Shown piece after piece: positions 1 through 6,620 of a stretch of DNA of 11,335 nt. The notes beneath the pieces were generated by a model, which worked only from the letters and a program-made list of their open reading frames with translations, had not been told where the DNA came from and did no database searches. The translations under genes and the position numbers were made by a program. The stretch covers positions 1-11,335 of the forward strand of contig JAJYFW010000018.1 in assembly GCA_021785335.1 (NCBI GenBank), given 5' to 3'. This DNA comes from Pseudomonadota bacterium (GTDB taxonomy: Bacteria > Pseudomonadota > Alphaproteobacteria > Acetobacterales > Acetobacteraceae). Position 1 is the first letter of the stretch; each line of letters begins with the position of its first letter.

Positions 1-1248
1 GAGGTTCGCCCCGCCCGCGACCTGGCCCGTCGCCGCCACCGGGTCGTAGCCGGGCGTGTCCATGAACACGAAGCCCTTTGCCTTGACCTCCTCGGCATAG
101 GCCACGACATCGACGAGGTTGGTGCTGCCCGCCTTGGCCATGGCGCCGAGCGATTTCTCGAGAATGGTCGTGAGCCCGCCCGCCTTGTTTCCGGGCGACG
201 GGTTCGCGTTCATCTCCGCCCCCTCGCGGCGCGTGTAGTCCTCCCACCAGCGCATCAGGCCGACGAGCTTCTCGCCCACCTCGCGGCTGGTGGCCCGGCG
301 GGTCAGCAGATGCTCCGCTCCATAGGTCTCCGGCGTCTCCGAGAGGATGACGGTGCCGCCATGCCGCACGAGGAGGTCGCTCGCCGCGCCCAGCGCCGGG
401 TTCGCGGTGATGCCGGAATACCCGTCCGAGCCGCCGCATTGCAGCGCCACGGTGAGATGCGCGGCCGCCACGCTCTCGCGTTGGACCTTGTTGGCGTCCG
501 CCAGCGCCTCGCGCACGAAGGCGATGCCCGCCTCCACCGTCTTGCGGGTGCCGCCCATCTCCTGGATGTCCATGCTGCGCAGCCGCCCGGCGAGCTTCTG
601 CTCCTGCACCAGGCCGCCGAGCTGGTTCACCTCGCAGCCGAGGCCAAGCACGACGACGGCGGCGAAATTCGGATGCCGCGCATAGCCGCCGAGCGTGCGG
701 CGCAGCAGCGCGAGCGGCTCGTTCTGCGTCATGCCGCAGCCGGTCTTGTGCGTCAGCGCCACGACGCCATCGACGTTGGGATAATCCACCAGCGGATCGG
801 CATCGCCGAACGGGTTGCGCCGGAACGCATCGGCAACGAGCTGCGCCACGTGGGCGGAACAATTCACGCTTGTCAGGATGCCGATGTAGTTGCGCGTGGC
901 GACCCGCCCGTCCGGGCGCCTGATGCCCATGAAATGAGCTGGCTTCTCGACATAGGCAGTGGGACGCGCATCGACGCCCCAGGCATAGTCGCGGGCGAAA
1001 TCGCCCATCGCGCAGTTGTGCACGTGCACGTGCTCGCCGGGCGCGATATTCTGCGTGGCGAAGCCGATGATCTGCCCGTAGCGGCGGATCGGCTCCCCCG
1101 GGTTGTGCGCTCGCACCGCGACCTTGTGCCCCGCCGGGATGCGCGAGGTCGCGGTAACGCCCGCGACCTCGGTTCCAGGCAGCAGCGTGGCACGGGCGAT
1201 GACGACGCCGTCGCTATCGTGGAGACGGATGAAGAGCGGCGGCGCCAT
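1..1248 (-). CDS. UxaA/GarD-family sugar-acid dehydratase (altronate/galactarate dehydratase type), 3' end outside window
   Basis: Likely dehydrates a sugar acid (altronate, galactarate or a relative) to a 2-keto-3-deoxy acid in the cytoplasm. I translated the frame by hand: 416 codons are open from the ATG at 1248 to the window edge, with no stop. An N-terminal SAF-type domain (about residues 1-95, with the His-rich stretch GEHVHVHNC at 71-79) is followed by the catalytic domain. That domain carries family motifs THKTGCG (166-172), QCGGSDGYSGITANP (270-284) and PGYDPVAATGQVAGG (399-413). UxaA/GarD proteins usually run to about 500 residues, so roughly 85-100 residues are missing only because the window ends. 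The start is supported by AAGGGG (1255-1260) six bases upstream. It lies 33 bp after an aldolase gene in the same direction, so the two probably form one operon. The exact substrate cannot be read from sequence. Confidence 0.93.
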   Translation of the reverse strand, partial: MAPPLFIRLHDSDGVVIARATLLPGTEVAGVTATSRIPAGHKVAVRAHNPGEPIRRYGQIIGFATQNIAPGEHVHVHNCAMGDFARDYAWGVDARPTAYVEKPAHFMGIRRPDGRVATRNYIGILTSVNCSAHVAQLVADAFRRNPFGDADPLVDYPNVDGVVALTHKTGCGMTQNEPLALLRRTLGGYARHPNFAAVVVLGLGCEVNQLGGLVQEQKLAGRLRSMDIQEMGGTRKTVEAGIAFVREALADANKVQRESVAAAHLTVALQCGGSDGYSGITANPALGAASDLLVRHGGTVILSETPETYGAEHLLTRRATSREVGEKLVGLMRWWEDYTRREGAEMNANPSPGNKAGGLTTILEKSLGAMAKAGSTNLVDVVAYAEEVKAKGFVFMDTPGYDPVAATGQVAGGANL

Positions 1249-1254
1249 CACTTA

Positions 1255-1260
1255 CCCCTT
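1255..1260 (-). promoter_or_regulatory. Ribosome binding site of the UxaA-family gene
   Basis: AAGGGG on the minus strand lies six bases before the ATG at 1248. It supports this start and separate initiation of the second gene of the aldolase-dehydratase operon. Confidence 0.6.
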
Positions 1261-1281
1261 GTCGACCTGCACCTTTTCGAC

Positions 1282-2058
1282 TCAGGCGATGCCCTTGCTG
1301 CCCTTGCGCGTCTCGGCCACCGCCGCCCGCGCCGCCATCGCCATCAGCCCGCTGTCATTGGCGATGGTGACGAGGCGGAAGCCCATGCCGATCGCACGCG
1401 CGGCATAGGCGGCGCCCCCGGTGTGGATGCCGGCATGGATGCCACGCTTGCCGCATTCCTTGATGATCTTGTCGTAGATCTTGAGGATCTCGGGCTCCTC
1501 GCGGTCGAGCTTGGGCACGAGCCCATAGGAAAAGCCGAGGTCGGACGGGCCGATATAGACGCCGGCGATCCCCTCGACATCGAGGATCGCCTCGAGGTTC
1601 TTCACCGCCGTGCGGGTCTCGATCATCGGAATGCACAGCGTCTCGCCATTGGCGACCTTCTGGTAGTTGGTCGCCTCGCCGTACATCGCGGCACGGATCG
1701 GGCCGTTGCTGCGCGTGCCCATCGGCGGATACTTGCAGGCTGCGACGAAGGCCTCGGCCTCCTTCTTGGTGTTCACCATCGGGCAGATCACGCCATAGGC
1801 ACCGCCGTCGAGCACCTTGCCGATGATGCCGGGCTCGTTCCACGGCACACGCACCATGGGCGTCACCGGGTGCGGCTGCATCGCCTGGAAGCAGGACACC
1901 ATGGAGAGGTAGTCCTGCACGCCGTGCTGCAGGTCGACGGTGACCGAGTCGAAGCCGCACTGCGCCATCACTTCCGCCGAGAACCCGGACGGAATGGCGA
2001 GCCACCCGTTGACGACCGCCTTACCGTCCGCCCAGCGTTTCTTGACGTTGTTGGCCAT
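1282..2058 (-). CDS. HpcH/HpaI-family class II aldolase (2-keto-3-deoxy acid aldolase type)
   Basis: 258 residues, the usual length for metal-dependent pyruvate aldolases such as HpaI, GarL and RhmA. These cleave 2-keto-3-deoxy acids into pyruvate and an aldehyde. The residues known in HpaI are all present and nearly co-numbered: D42 and H45 in VDLQHG, R70 in MVRVPWNEP, the metal-binding E147 in IPMIETRT and D173 in IGPSDLGFSYG. The start ATG has GGGGAG (2068-2073) nine bases upstream, and a sigma70-like promoter ends about 35 bases upstream. It is the first gene of a likely two-gene operon with the UxaA/GarD-type dehydratase, whose product class (a 2-keto-3-deoxy acid) is what this family cleaves. 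Substrate length and stereochemistry are not predictable: 2-dehydro-3-deoxyglucarate, 2-keto-3-deoxyrhamnonate or 4-hydroxy-2-oxo acids all remain possible. Confidence 0.95.
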   Translation of the reverse strand: MANNVKKRWADGKAVVNGWLAIPSGFSAEVMAQCGFDSVTVDLQHGVQDYLSMVSCFQAMQPHPVTPMVRVPWNEPGIIGKVLDGGAYGVICPMVNTKKEAEAFVAACKYPPMGTRSNGPIRAAMYGEATNYQKVANGETLCIPMIETRTAVKNLEAILDVEGIAGVYIGPSDLGFSYGLVPKLDREEPEILKIYDKIIKECGKRGIHAGIHTGGAAYAARAIGMGFRLVTIANDSGLMAMAARAAVAETRKGSKGIA

Positions 2059-2091
2059 GCTGCGTTTCTCCCCAAGAACAATGAGGGCGTC

Positions 2092-2120
2092 ACGCTAGGC
2101 TGCGTGCGGAGCCGGGTCAA
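2092..2120 (-). promoter_or_regulatory. Candidate sigma70 promoter of the aldolase-dehydratase operon
   Basis: On the minus strand, TTGACC (2115-2120, 5 of 6 to TTGACA) is followed by a 17-base spacer and TAGCGT (2092-2097, 3 of 6 to TATAAT). Transcription would begin near 2085, leaving about 27 bases of leader that include the GGGGAG ribosome site of the aldolase. The -35 and the spacing are good and the -10 is weak, so this is a reasonable but unproven call. Confidence 0.45.
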
Positions 2121-2121
2121 A

Positions 2122-2143
2122 CCGCGCGGACCCGCTCGCGCGG
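2122..2143 (-). terminator. Weak hairpin after the phosphatase gene, possible terminator
   Basis: CCGCGCG (2122-2128) and CGCGCGG (2137-2143) form a perfect 7-bp GC stem with an 8-base loop, starting five bases after the phosphatase stop codon. On the minus strand it is followed by only three T residues, which are also part of the downstream -35 box. Position suits a terminator, but the U-tract is too short for a confident intrinsic terminator, and GC-rich DNA makes chance stems common. Confidence 0.3.
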
Positions 2144-2147
2144 CGCG

Positions 2148-2858
2148 TCAGGCGGCGAGAAATCCGACGGTTTCGCCCTCGAGAACGGCGGCCGTGAGGG
2201 GCCCGCCATAGACCGCCCCGGTGTCGACGCCGATGCGGTTGGCGCGGATCACCGGCGCCTCGCCCGGCGTGTGCCCGTGCACCACGACGGCGCCGAGTTC
2301 GGCGTCCGTGGCGAGGAAAGGCTGGCGGATCGAGAGCAGGTCGGCGGGCGCCTGTGCATCGGGCGCGATGCCTGGCCGGATGCCGGCATGCGCGAAGAGA
2401 TAGCCGCCCTCGCGATGGACGAGCGAGAGCCCGCACAGGAAGCCGAGCGCCGCCTGCGGCATGCGCGCGCGCCACGCCGCCGCCGGCGTCGCGGGATCGA
2501 TACCGAGGCTCGCGAGCGTCGCACGGCCGCCGTTGTACAGGAAATCCGTTGCCGCCGGCGCGTCACCCGCGAGCGCGTCGAGGAAGGTGCGCTCGTGATT
2601 GCCCATCAGGTTGACCACGCGGGCCTTGCCGATCCGCTCGAGGCCGGCAAGCCGCGCCAGCACCAGGGCGGAATCCGGCCCGCGATCGATGTAGTCGCCG
2701 AGGTGCACCACGGTGGCCGCGGCGGCCGGCCGCGCGCGCAGATCCTCCGCGATCAGCGAATGCAGCGTGCCGAGCCGCTCGTCGAGCCCATGGATGTCGC
2801 CGACCGCATAGACCCGCCGCCCGGCCGGCAGCCGCCCAGGCGCCGGATGCGGCGGAAT
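2148..2858 (-). CDS. Calcineurin-like metallophosphatase (serine/threonine protein phosphatase type), start uncertain
   Basis: Cytoplasmic two-metal phosphoesterase of the PP1/PrpA/ApaH type. Numbered from the non-standard ATT at 2858 (236 residues), all family blocks are present in order: GDIHG (20-24), GDYIDRG (54-60), GNHE (86-89), the metal-binding His in LFAHAG (154-159) and VVHGHTPG (192-199). The frame is certain from there to the TGA at 2148, but the start is not. Between the 3' end of the upstream tRNA (2875) and the first conserved block there is no in-frame ATG, GTG or TTG. The only ATG (2861-2863) is in another frame. Upstream in-frame ATGs (2969, 3008) would force translation through the tRNA. 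I give the ATT position as a conservative boundary. A missing base, a rare start codon or a decaying gene are all possible. It might act on phosphoproteins or on dinucleoside polyphosphates. Confidence 0.8.
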   Translation of the reverse strand: MPPHPAPGRLPAGRRVYAVGDIHGLDERLGTLHSLIAEDLRARPAAAATVVHLGDYIDRGPDSALVLARLAGLERIGKARVVNLMGNHERTFLDALAGDAPAATDFLYNGGRATLASLGIDPATPAAAWRARMPQAALGFLCGLSLVHREGGYLFAHAGIRPGIAPDAQAPADLLSIRQPFLATDAELGAVVVHGHTPGEAPVIRANRIGVDTGAVYGGPLTAAVLEGETVGFLAA

Positions 2859-2874
2859 TCCATCGCCAGGAGCC

Positions 2875-2955
<81 letters not shown>

Positions 2956-2978
2956 CCAGCCCTGGACATAGCGCGCCG

Positions 2979-3008
2979 CTTATCCCCTGGCGGCAACCTT
3001 GCACGCAA
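2979..3008 (-). promoter_or_regulatory. Possible tRNA-Leu promoter inside the 3' end of the dehydrogenase gene
   Basis: TTGCGT (3003-3008), an 18-base spacer and GATAAG (2979-2984, 4 of 6 to TATAAT) would start transcription near 2972, about 17 bases before the mature tRNA 5' end. It overlaps the last codons of the dehydrogenase. Match quality is modest; the tRNA could equally be cut from read-through of the upstream operon. Confidence 0.25.
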
Positions 3009-3894
3009 TATCGAGCGCCATGCGGACCAGTTTCTCGCTCGCCTCCGGCGTGCGGAAGGCGGAGTGGGCGGACAGCGTGACGTTCGGCAGCGTGGTCAGC
3101 ACGTGGCCCGACGGCAGCGGCTCCTCGAGGAAGACGTCGAGCGCCGCATGCGCCAGCCTGCCCTCACGCAGCGCCGCGATCATCGCCGCCTCGTCGACGA
3201 GCGCCGCCCGCGCCGTATTCACCAGGATCGTGTCGCGCCGCAGCTTCGCCAGCCGCCCGGCATCGAGGAAGCCGCGGGTCTCGTCGTTGAGGAGCAGGTG
3301 GATCGACAGCACGCGGCTTTCGGCAAGCAGCGTGTCCAGGTCGACGAAGTCCACGCCCTCGGCGCTGCGCGTCGTACGGTTCCACGCCAGCACCTTCATG
3401 CCGATGCCGCGCGCGAGCCGCGCCATCTCCGCGCCGATGCCGCCATAGCCCAACAGTCCCAGCGTCTTGCCCGTGAGCTGCGGCCCCGCCGTGCGCGGCC
3501 AGCCCCCGGCGCGCACGCCGCGGTCCATCGTCGCGATCCCTCGCGCCGCGGCGAACATCAGCGCGAAAGCATGCTCGGCGACCGCGGTGTCGCCATAGCC
3601 GCGGATGATGTGGACCGTCTGCCCCTGGGTCGCCAGTTCCTCGGGGTTCATGTAGCTGCGCGCGCCCGTACCGAGGAAGATGATGTGCCGGAGCCCCGGC
3701 GTCCTCGCGAGTTCCGCGGTCGGCATGCGGCTGTGGTCGTCGAGCACGAAGTCGTATCCGGCGAGCAGCGCGGCCAGTTCCGCTGGCGTCACGTTCTCGG
3801 CGCGGTTGACGCGGACCGGCGGGTCGGTGGGCCGGACCACGGCCTTGAACACCTCCGAAAGCTCCGGACCCGCGTCGATGAAAATGCCCTTCAT
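2980..3894 (-). CDS. D-isomer-specific 2-hydroxyacid dehydrogenase
   Basis: 304 residues, typical of the cytoplasmic NAD(P)-dependent family that interconverts 2-keto acids and D-2-hydroxy acids. The Rossmann motif GYGGIG is at 149-154. The catalytic Arg (R229 in NTARAALVDE), Glu (E258 in DVFLEEP) and His (H277 in LSAHSA) are all present. The residues after the second Rossmann strand are WNRT (171-174) where NAD-specific enzymes usually have an Asp; the neutral Asn plus Arg suggests NADP(H), an inference. The usual NxxRG is NTARA, a mild deviation. Its ATG overlaps the stop of the LeuD-like gene (ATGA, 3891-3894) and GAGGGG precedes it, so it is translationally coupled as the last gene of a three-gene operon. 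The true substrate is unknown; it may take the product of the neighbouring hydro-lyase. It resembles hydroxypyruvate or phosphoglycerate dehydrogenases only at family level. Confidence 0.94.
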   Translation of the reverse strand: MKGIFIDAGPELSEVFKAVVRPTDPPVRVNRAENVTPAELAALLAGYDFVLDDHSRMPTAELARTPGLRHIIFLGTGARSYMNPEELATQGQTVHIIRGYGDTAVAEHAFALMFAAARGIATMDRGVRAGGWPRTAGPQLTGKTLGLLGYGGIGAEMARLARGIGMKVLAWNRTTRSAEGVDFVDLDTLLAESRVLSIHLLLNDETRGFLDAGRLAKLRRDTILVNTARAALVDEAAMIAALREGRLAHAALDVFLEEPLPSGHVLTTLPNVTLSAHSAFRTPEASEKLVRMALDIACKVAARG

Positions 3895-4427
3895 GCCTGC
3901 CCCTCGCTGCGTCGCGCGGCAGACTGGATGAGCGCCTCCCGCCTCGCAAGCTCGGCACGGACGAAGGGCACCAGGCCGCCGGCGTCGAGGATCGCGCGCA
4001 TCGCCGGCGGCACCGGCGCGGCGTTGAACACGCGGTTGCCGAGGGTGACGGTCTCCGCCACGGGATCCACCGCGATCATTTCGCCCATGCCGATCGCCGC
4101 CACCGCCTCGGGGCAGACCAGAACCGGCAGGCCGCGGTTGATCGCATTGCGATGGAAGATGCGCGCGACCGAGATCGCGACGACGGCCGCGATCCCCGCC
4201 GCCTGCAACGCCATCGGCGCCTGTTCGCGCGATGAGCCGCAGCCGAAATTGCGCCCGGCCACCATGATGTCGCCGCGCCGCACCCGATCGGGGAACGCGG
4301 GGTCGAGCGGCGTCATGCACAACCGCGCGAACATCGACGCATCGCCGAAGGCGAGCGACGCCGCCGGAATGATCACGTCGGTGTCGATGTCGTCGCCATA
4401 GCGATGCGCCGCCCCGCGCAGGATCAT
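3891..4427 (-). CDS. LeuD-like small subunit of an aconitase-superfamily hydro-lyase
   Basis: 178 residues, close to the short stand-alone LeuD/HacB swivel-domain subunits. It would complete the active site of the LeuC-like [4Fe-4S] large subunit encoded just upstream. The family hallmarks are the N-terminal YGDDIDTDVIIPA (10-22), GRNFGCGSSREQAP (58-71) and FHRNAINRGLPVL (91-103). The loop after IIPA, where isopropylmalate isomerases and homoaconitases carry Tyr-Leu-x-x type specificity residues, reads ASLAF (23-27). It lacks the Arg expected of an isopropylmalate-specific enzyme. The ATG overlaps the stop of the large-subunit gene (ATGA, 4424-4427) and has a strong ribosome site AGGAGG (4435-4440). 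The stop overlaps the dehydrogenase start. A catabolic dehydratase or isomerase role is more likely than leucine synthesis, but the substrate is not known. Confidence 0.93.
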   Translation of the reverse strand: MILRGAAHRYGDDIDTDVIIPAASLAFGDASMFARLCMTPLDPAFPDRVRRGDIMVAGRNFGCGSSREQAPMALQAAGIAAVVAISVARIFHRNAINRGLPVLVCPEAVAAIGMGEMIAVDPVAETVTLGNRVFNAAPVPPAMRAILDAGGLVPFVRAELARREALIQSAARRSEGQA

Positions 4428-5689
4428 GCGAGCACCTCCTCCGGATGCGCGAGCCTTCCGGCCACCGCCGAGGCTGCCGCGACATAGGCGTTGGCGAGAT
4501 AGATCTCCGCGTCCGCCGCCCCCATGCGGCCGCGGAAGTTGCGGTTGATGGTGGCGACGGCCCGCTGGCCCGCGGCGAGCACACCCATGTGCAGCCCCGC
4601 GCAGGCGCCGCAGGTGGGCGGGCCGATCACCACGCCAGCCTCGACCAGCGCGTCAATCACGCCCTCCGCGATCGCGGCACGGTATATCGCGCGCGTCGCC
4701 GGCACCGCGACGGCGGTAACGCCTCGCGCCACGCGCCGCCCGCGCAGCACCTCCGCCGCCTGACGCAGATCCGTAAGCGTGCCATTGGAACAATTGCCGA
4801 TATAGACCTGCTGGATCGCAAGCGGCCCGGCCTCGCGCGCCACCGTCTCCACGCTCGCGACGTTGGCCGGCGAGAAGGGCCGCGCGCAGAGCGGCCCCGT
4901 GGCGCCGAGATCGATCTCGACCTCGCTGTCCCAGGCGGCGTCGGGATCGCTCTCGACATAGCGCGCGGCAACGCCCTTCGACTCGGCCCATGCGCGCGTC
5001 GCGGCATCGGGCGGCACGAAGCAGGTGGTCGCACTCGCCTCCACCGCCATGTTGCAGAGCGCCATCCGCGCCTCCATGCCCAGCGCCTCGATGCCCTCGC
5101 CCGTGAACTCCAGCGCGCGGTCGAGCGCGCCGTCGGTGCCGATGCGCCCGAGCACGGCGAGGATGAGGTCCTTGCCGGCTACGAACCGGCCCGGCGCGCC
5201 CCGGAACACGACGCGGATTGTCGCCGGCACCGGCAGCCAGAAGCTGCCCAGCGCCATCGCCGCCGCGATGTCCGACGAGCCGAGCCCGATGCCGAGCGCG
5301 GCGAAGGCGCCAGCGGTGCAGGTATGGCTGTCGGTGCCGACGACGAGGCCGCCCGGCGCCACCAGCCCCTGTTCCGGCAGCAGCGTGTGCTCGATACCGG
5401 CGCCGACATCGAACAGCCGCGCGCCATACGCCACCGCGAACTCGCGCATCCGCGCCAGGTTGGTGGCGCTGATCACGTCCTTGGCCGGCGCGATGTGGTC
5501 GTTGACCAGCGCCACGGCGTGCGGATCGGCGAGATGCCGCGCGCCCATCGCCCGAAACTGGTCGAGCGCGATCGGCCCGGTAACGTCGTGCAGCAGCACG
5601 CGATCGACGCGTGCCGTCACCACGTCGCCGGCGGCGACCTCCTGGCCCGCATGCGCGCCGATGATTTTTTCCACCGCGGTCTTGTCCAT
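4424..5689 (-). CDS. LeuC/homoaconitase-like large subunit of an aconitase-superfamily hydro-lyase
   Basis: 421 residues, the length of the archaeal-type LeuC/HacA branch and shorter than the roughly 470-residue bacterial LeuC. Aconitase-fold enzymes use a [4Fe-4S] cluster to dehydrate or isomerise hydroxy acids. The three cluster cysteines are C300 (GNCSNG), C360 and C363 (PPTCGAC). VGTDSHTCT (117-125) and the substrate-arginine block NRNFRGRMG (382-390) are also present. The usual GSCTNGR around the first ligand is GNCSNGT here, so its Ser, Thr and Arg are changed. With the altered small-subunit loop, this argues against isopropylmalate as substrate. It is the first gene of an ATGA-coupled operon with the LeuD-like subunit and a D-2-hydroxyacid dehydrogenase. 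The ribosome site before the ATG is weak (GGAACC). It is divergent from arsR across only 81 bp, so ArsR could influence it. Homoaconitate, citramalate or dimethylmalate-like compounds are possible substrates, none proven. Confidence 0.93.
   Translation of the reverse strand: MDKTAVEKIIGAHAGQEVAAGDVVTARVDRVLLHDVTGPIALDQFRAMGARHLADPHAVALVNDHIAPAKDVISATNLARMREFAVAYGARLFDVGAGIEHTLLPEQGLVAPGGLVVGTDSHTCTAGAFAALGIGLGSSDIAAAMALGSFWLPVPATIRVVFRGAPGRFVAGKDLILAVLGRIGTDGALDRALEFTGEGIEALGMEARMALCNMAVEASATTCFVPPDAATRAWAESKGVAARYVESDPDAAWDSEVEIDLGATGPLCARPFSPANVASVETVAREAGPLAIQQVYIGNCSNGTLTDLRQAAEVLRGRRVARGVTAVAVPATRAIYRAAIAEGVIDALVEAGVVIGPPTCGACAGLHMGVLAAGQRAVATINRNFRGRMGAADAEIYLANAYVAAASAVAGRLAHPEEVLA
4435..4442 (-). 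promoter_or_regulatory. Strong ribosome binding site of the LeuD-like gene
   Basis: GGAGGAGG on the minus strand, inside the last codons of the large-subunit gene, lies seven bases before the ATG at 4427. It supports that start and high expression of the small subunit from the shared mRNA. Confidence 0.7.
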
Positions 5690-5734
5690 GGCGCGACGGT
5701 TCCACGCCCGCCTCGCCCGGGCAAGTCAGGGCGC

Positions 5735-5763
5735 TTGATTAGGCAACTTTTTGGTTGCATATT
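5735..5763 (+). promoter_or_regulatory. Promoter of the arsR-SRPBCC operon, predicted leaderless
   Basis: TTGATT (5735-5740, 4 of 6 to TTGACA), a 17-base spacer and CATATT (5758-5763, 4 of 6 to TATAAT). The expected transcription start, about seven bases past the -10, falls at 5770-5771, on the A of the arsR ATG. No Shine-Dalgarno sequence precedes that ATG, which agrees with a leaderless mRNA. The spacer contains an inverted repeat. Confidence 0.6.
5740..5761 (+). promoter_or_regulatory. Inverted repeat, probable ArsR operator
   Basis: GCAAC (5743-5747), six bases TTTTTG, GTTGC (5754-5758) make a perfect 5-bp inverted repeat. Adding the flanking TA...TA gives 8-base arms with one mismatch. 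It is an A/T-richer patch in high-GC DNA, lies in the spacer and the -10 edge of the arsR promoter, and sits about 50-70 bp from the divergent LeuC-like gene. Position and symmetry fit autorepression by a dimeric ArsR protein. The binding protein is inferred. Confidence 0.6.
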
Positions 5764-5770
5764 GGCGCGC

Positions 5771-6103
5771 ATGCACGACGAGGGAGCCGACGACGATGTC
5801 TTTCGCGCGCTGGCCGACTCCGCACGGCGCCAGCTTCTGGACCGGCTGCATGCGCAGGACGGGCAGACGCTCGGCGCGCTCTGCGCGGGGCTCGCGATGA
5901 CCCGCCAGGCCGTGAGCAAACATCTCGCGATCCTGGAGGCGGCGAACCTCGTGGCGACCCTCAGGGACGGGCGCCGCAAACTGCATTTCCTCAACCCGAT
6001 GCCGATCCAGTCGATCGCGGATCGCTGGATCGGCAAATACCGGCGGGGAGCCGTCAGGGCGCTCGCCGACCTCAAACGCAACCTCGAGGGAGAGGGCCGA
6101 TGA
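5771..6103 (+). CDS. ArsR-family winged-helix transcriptional regulator
   Basis: 110 residues, a typical single-domain ArsR repressor. It opens FRALADSARRQLLDRL (11-26), continues through a helix-turn-helix with recognition helix TRQAVSKHLAIL (44-55), then has the wing around RDGRRK (65-70). It has a single Cys (C38) and no ELCVCDL-type metal site, so it is not an arsenite or metal sensor of the classic kind. It belongs to the group commonly paired with SRPBCC/AHSA1 proteins. The start at 5771 is chosen because it opens the conserved domain correctly and coincides with the predicted transcription start. A long upstream reading frame in the same phase is only the antisense of the LeuC-like gene. 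It overlaps the next gene by ATGA. Likely represses its own promoter through the inverted repeat at 5740-5761. The inducer is unknown. Confidence 0.93.
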   Translation: MHDEGADDDVFRALADSARRQLLDRLHAQDGQTLGALCAGLAMTRQAVSKHLAILEAANLVATLRDGRRKLHFLNPMPIQSIADRWIGKYRRGAVRALADLKRNLEGEGR

Positions 6104-6564
6104 ATGGAGATCGTTTCGTCTACGTCACGTATATCCGCACCACGGCGGAGCATCTGTGGACGGCGCTGACCGACCCGGACTTCACCGCCCGCTACTGGTT
6201 CGGCGTGCGGCTCGAAAGCACGTGGAAGGAGGGGGCCGCGTGGAAGATGGCCTACCAGGATGGGAGGGTGACGGATCTCGGCGAGGTGCTGGAGGTCGAG
6301 AAGCCGCGCCGCCTGATGCTGTCCTGGCGACACCAATGGCGGGAGGACCTGAAGGCGGAGGGCGAGGTCCGCGCCACCTTCACGCTGGAGCCTGCGGGAG
6401 AAATGGTGAAGCTGACGGTGGTGCACGAAAGCCCGCGTGCACCCTCGAAGGTCATCGAAGCGGTGTCCGGCGGCTGGCCGCAGATTCTGTCGAGCCTGAA
6501 GAGCCTGCTCGAAACCGGCTCCGCGCTGCCACGCCCGCAATCCGCGCCGACCAGCGCCGCCTGA
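6100..6564 (+). CDS. SRPBCC/AHSA1-domain protein (START-like fold)
   Basis: 154 residues with the AHSA1-like pattern: VYVTYIRTTAEHLWTALTD (7-25), ARYWFG (30-35), a GEVLEVEKPRRLMLSW strand pair (61-76) and a C-terminal amphipathic helix containing GGWPQILSSLKSLLE (124-138). The fold makes a deep hydrophobic cavity that binds small ligands. Most members have no defined reaction. Residues after about 140 are a low-complexity Pro/Ser/Ala tail. The ATG at 6100 overlaps the arsR stop (ATGA) and follows a GAGGGAGAGGG ribosome site, so the pair is translationally coupled and should be controlled by the same repressor. Proteins of this pairing are thought to respond to stress or small molecules, but nothing in the sequence names the ligand. 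Confidence 0.92.
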   Translation: MNGDRFVYVTYIRTTAEHLWTALTDPDFTARYWFGVRLESTWKEGAAWKMAYQDGRVTDLGEVLEVEKPRRLMLSWRHQWREDLKAEGEVRATFTLEPAGEMVKLTVVHESPRAPSKVIEAVSGGWPQILSSLKSLLETGSALPRPQSAPTSAA

Positions 6565-6620
6565 TCGCGATCCGGCGCGCCATCTGGCGGCGGCACCGGC
6601 TACGGCGCTAACCCATTACC

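Noticed and set aside
310..2211. 633-residue plus-strand open frame
   Set aside because: It runs antisense through two well-supported minus-strand genes and their gap. The translation is Arg/His/Asp-rich low-complexity text with no family motif, the usual shadow of third-position GC bias.
3064..4401. 445-residue plus-strand open frame
   Set aside because: Antisense of the dehydrogenase and LeuD-like genes, whose catalytic motifs are intact on the minus strand; no domain seen.
2980..4584. 534-residue minus-strand frame that includes the dehydrogenase
   Set aside because: Only the part from 3894 down encodes a recognisable protein. The upstream part is an out-of-phase reading of the LeuD-like and LeuC-like genes.
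5712..5730. GC palindrome (GCCCGGGC core) before the LeuC-like gene
   Set aside because: Short self-complementary GC words are frequent here. It has no T-tract and no matching second copy, so neither a terminator nor an operator can be supported.
4445..5770. Long upstream extension of the arsR frame
   Set aside because: The open frame continues from 4445 into arsR, but this part is antisense of the LeuC-like gene and has no domain. The true arsR start at 5771 matches the promoter and the family length.
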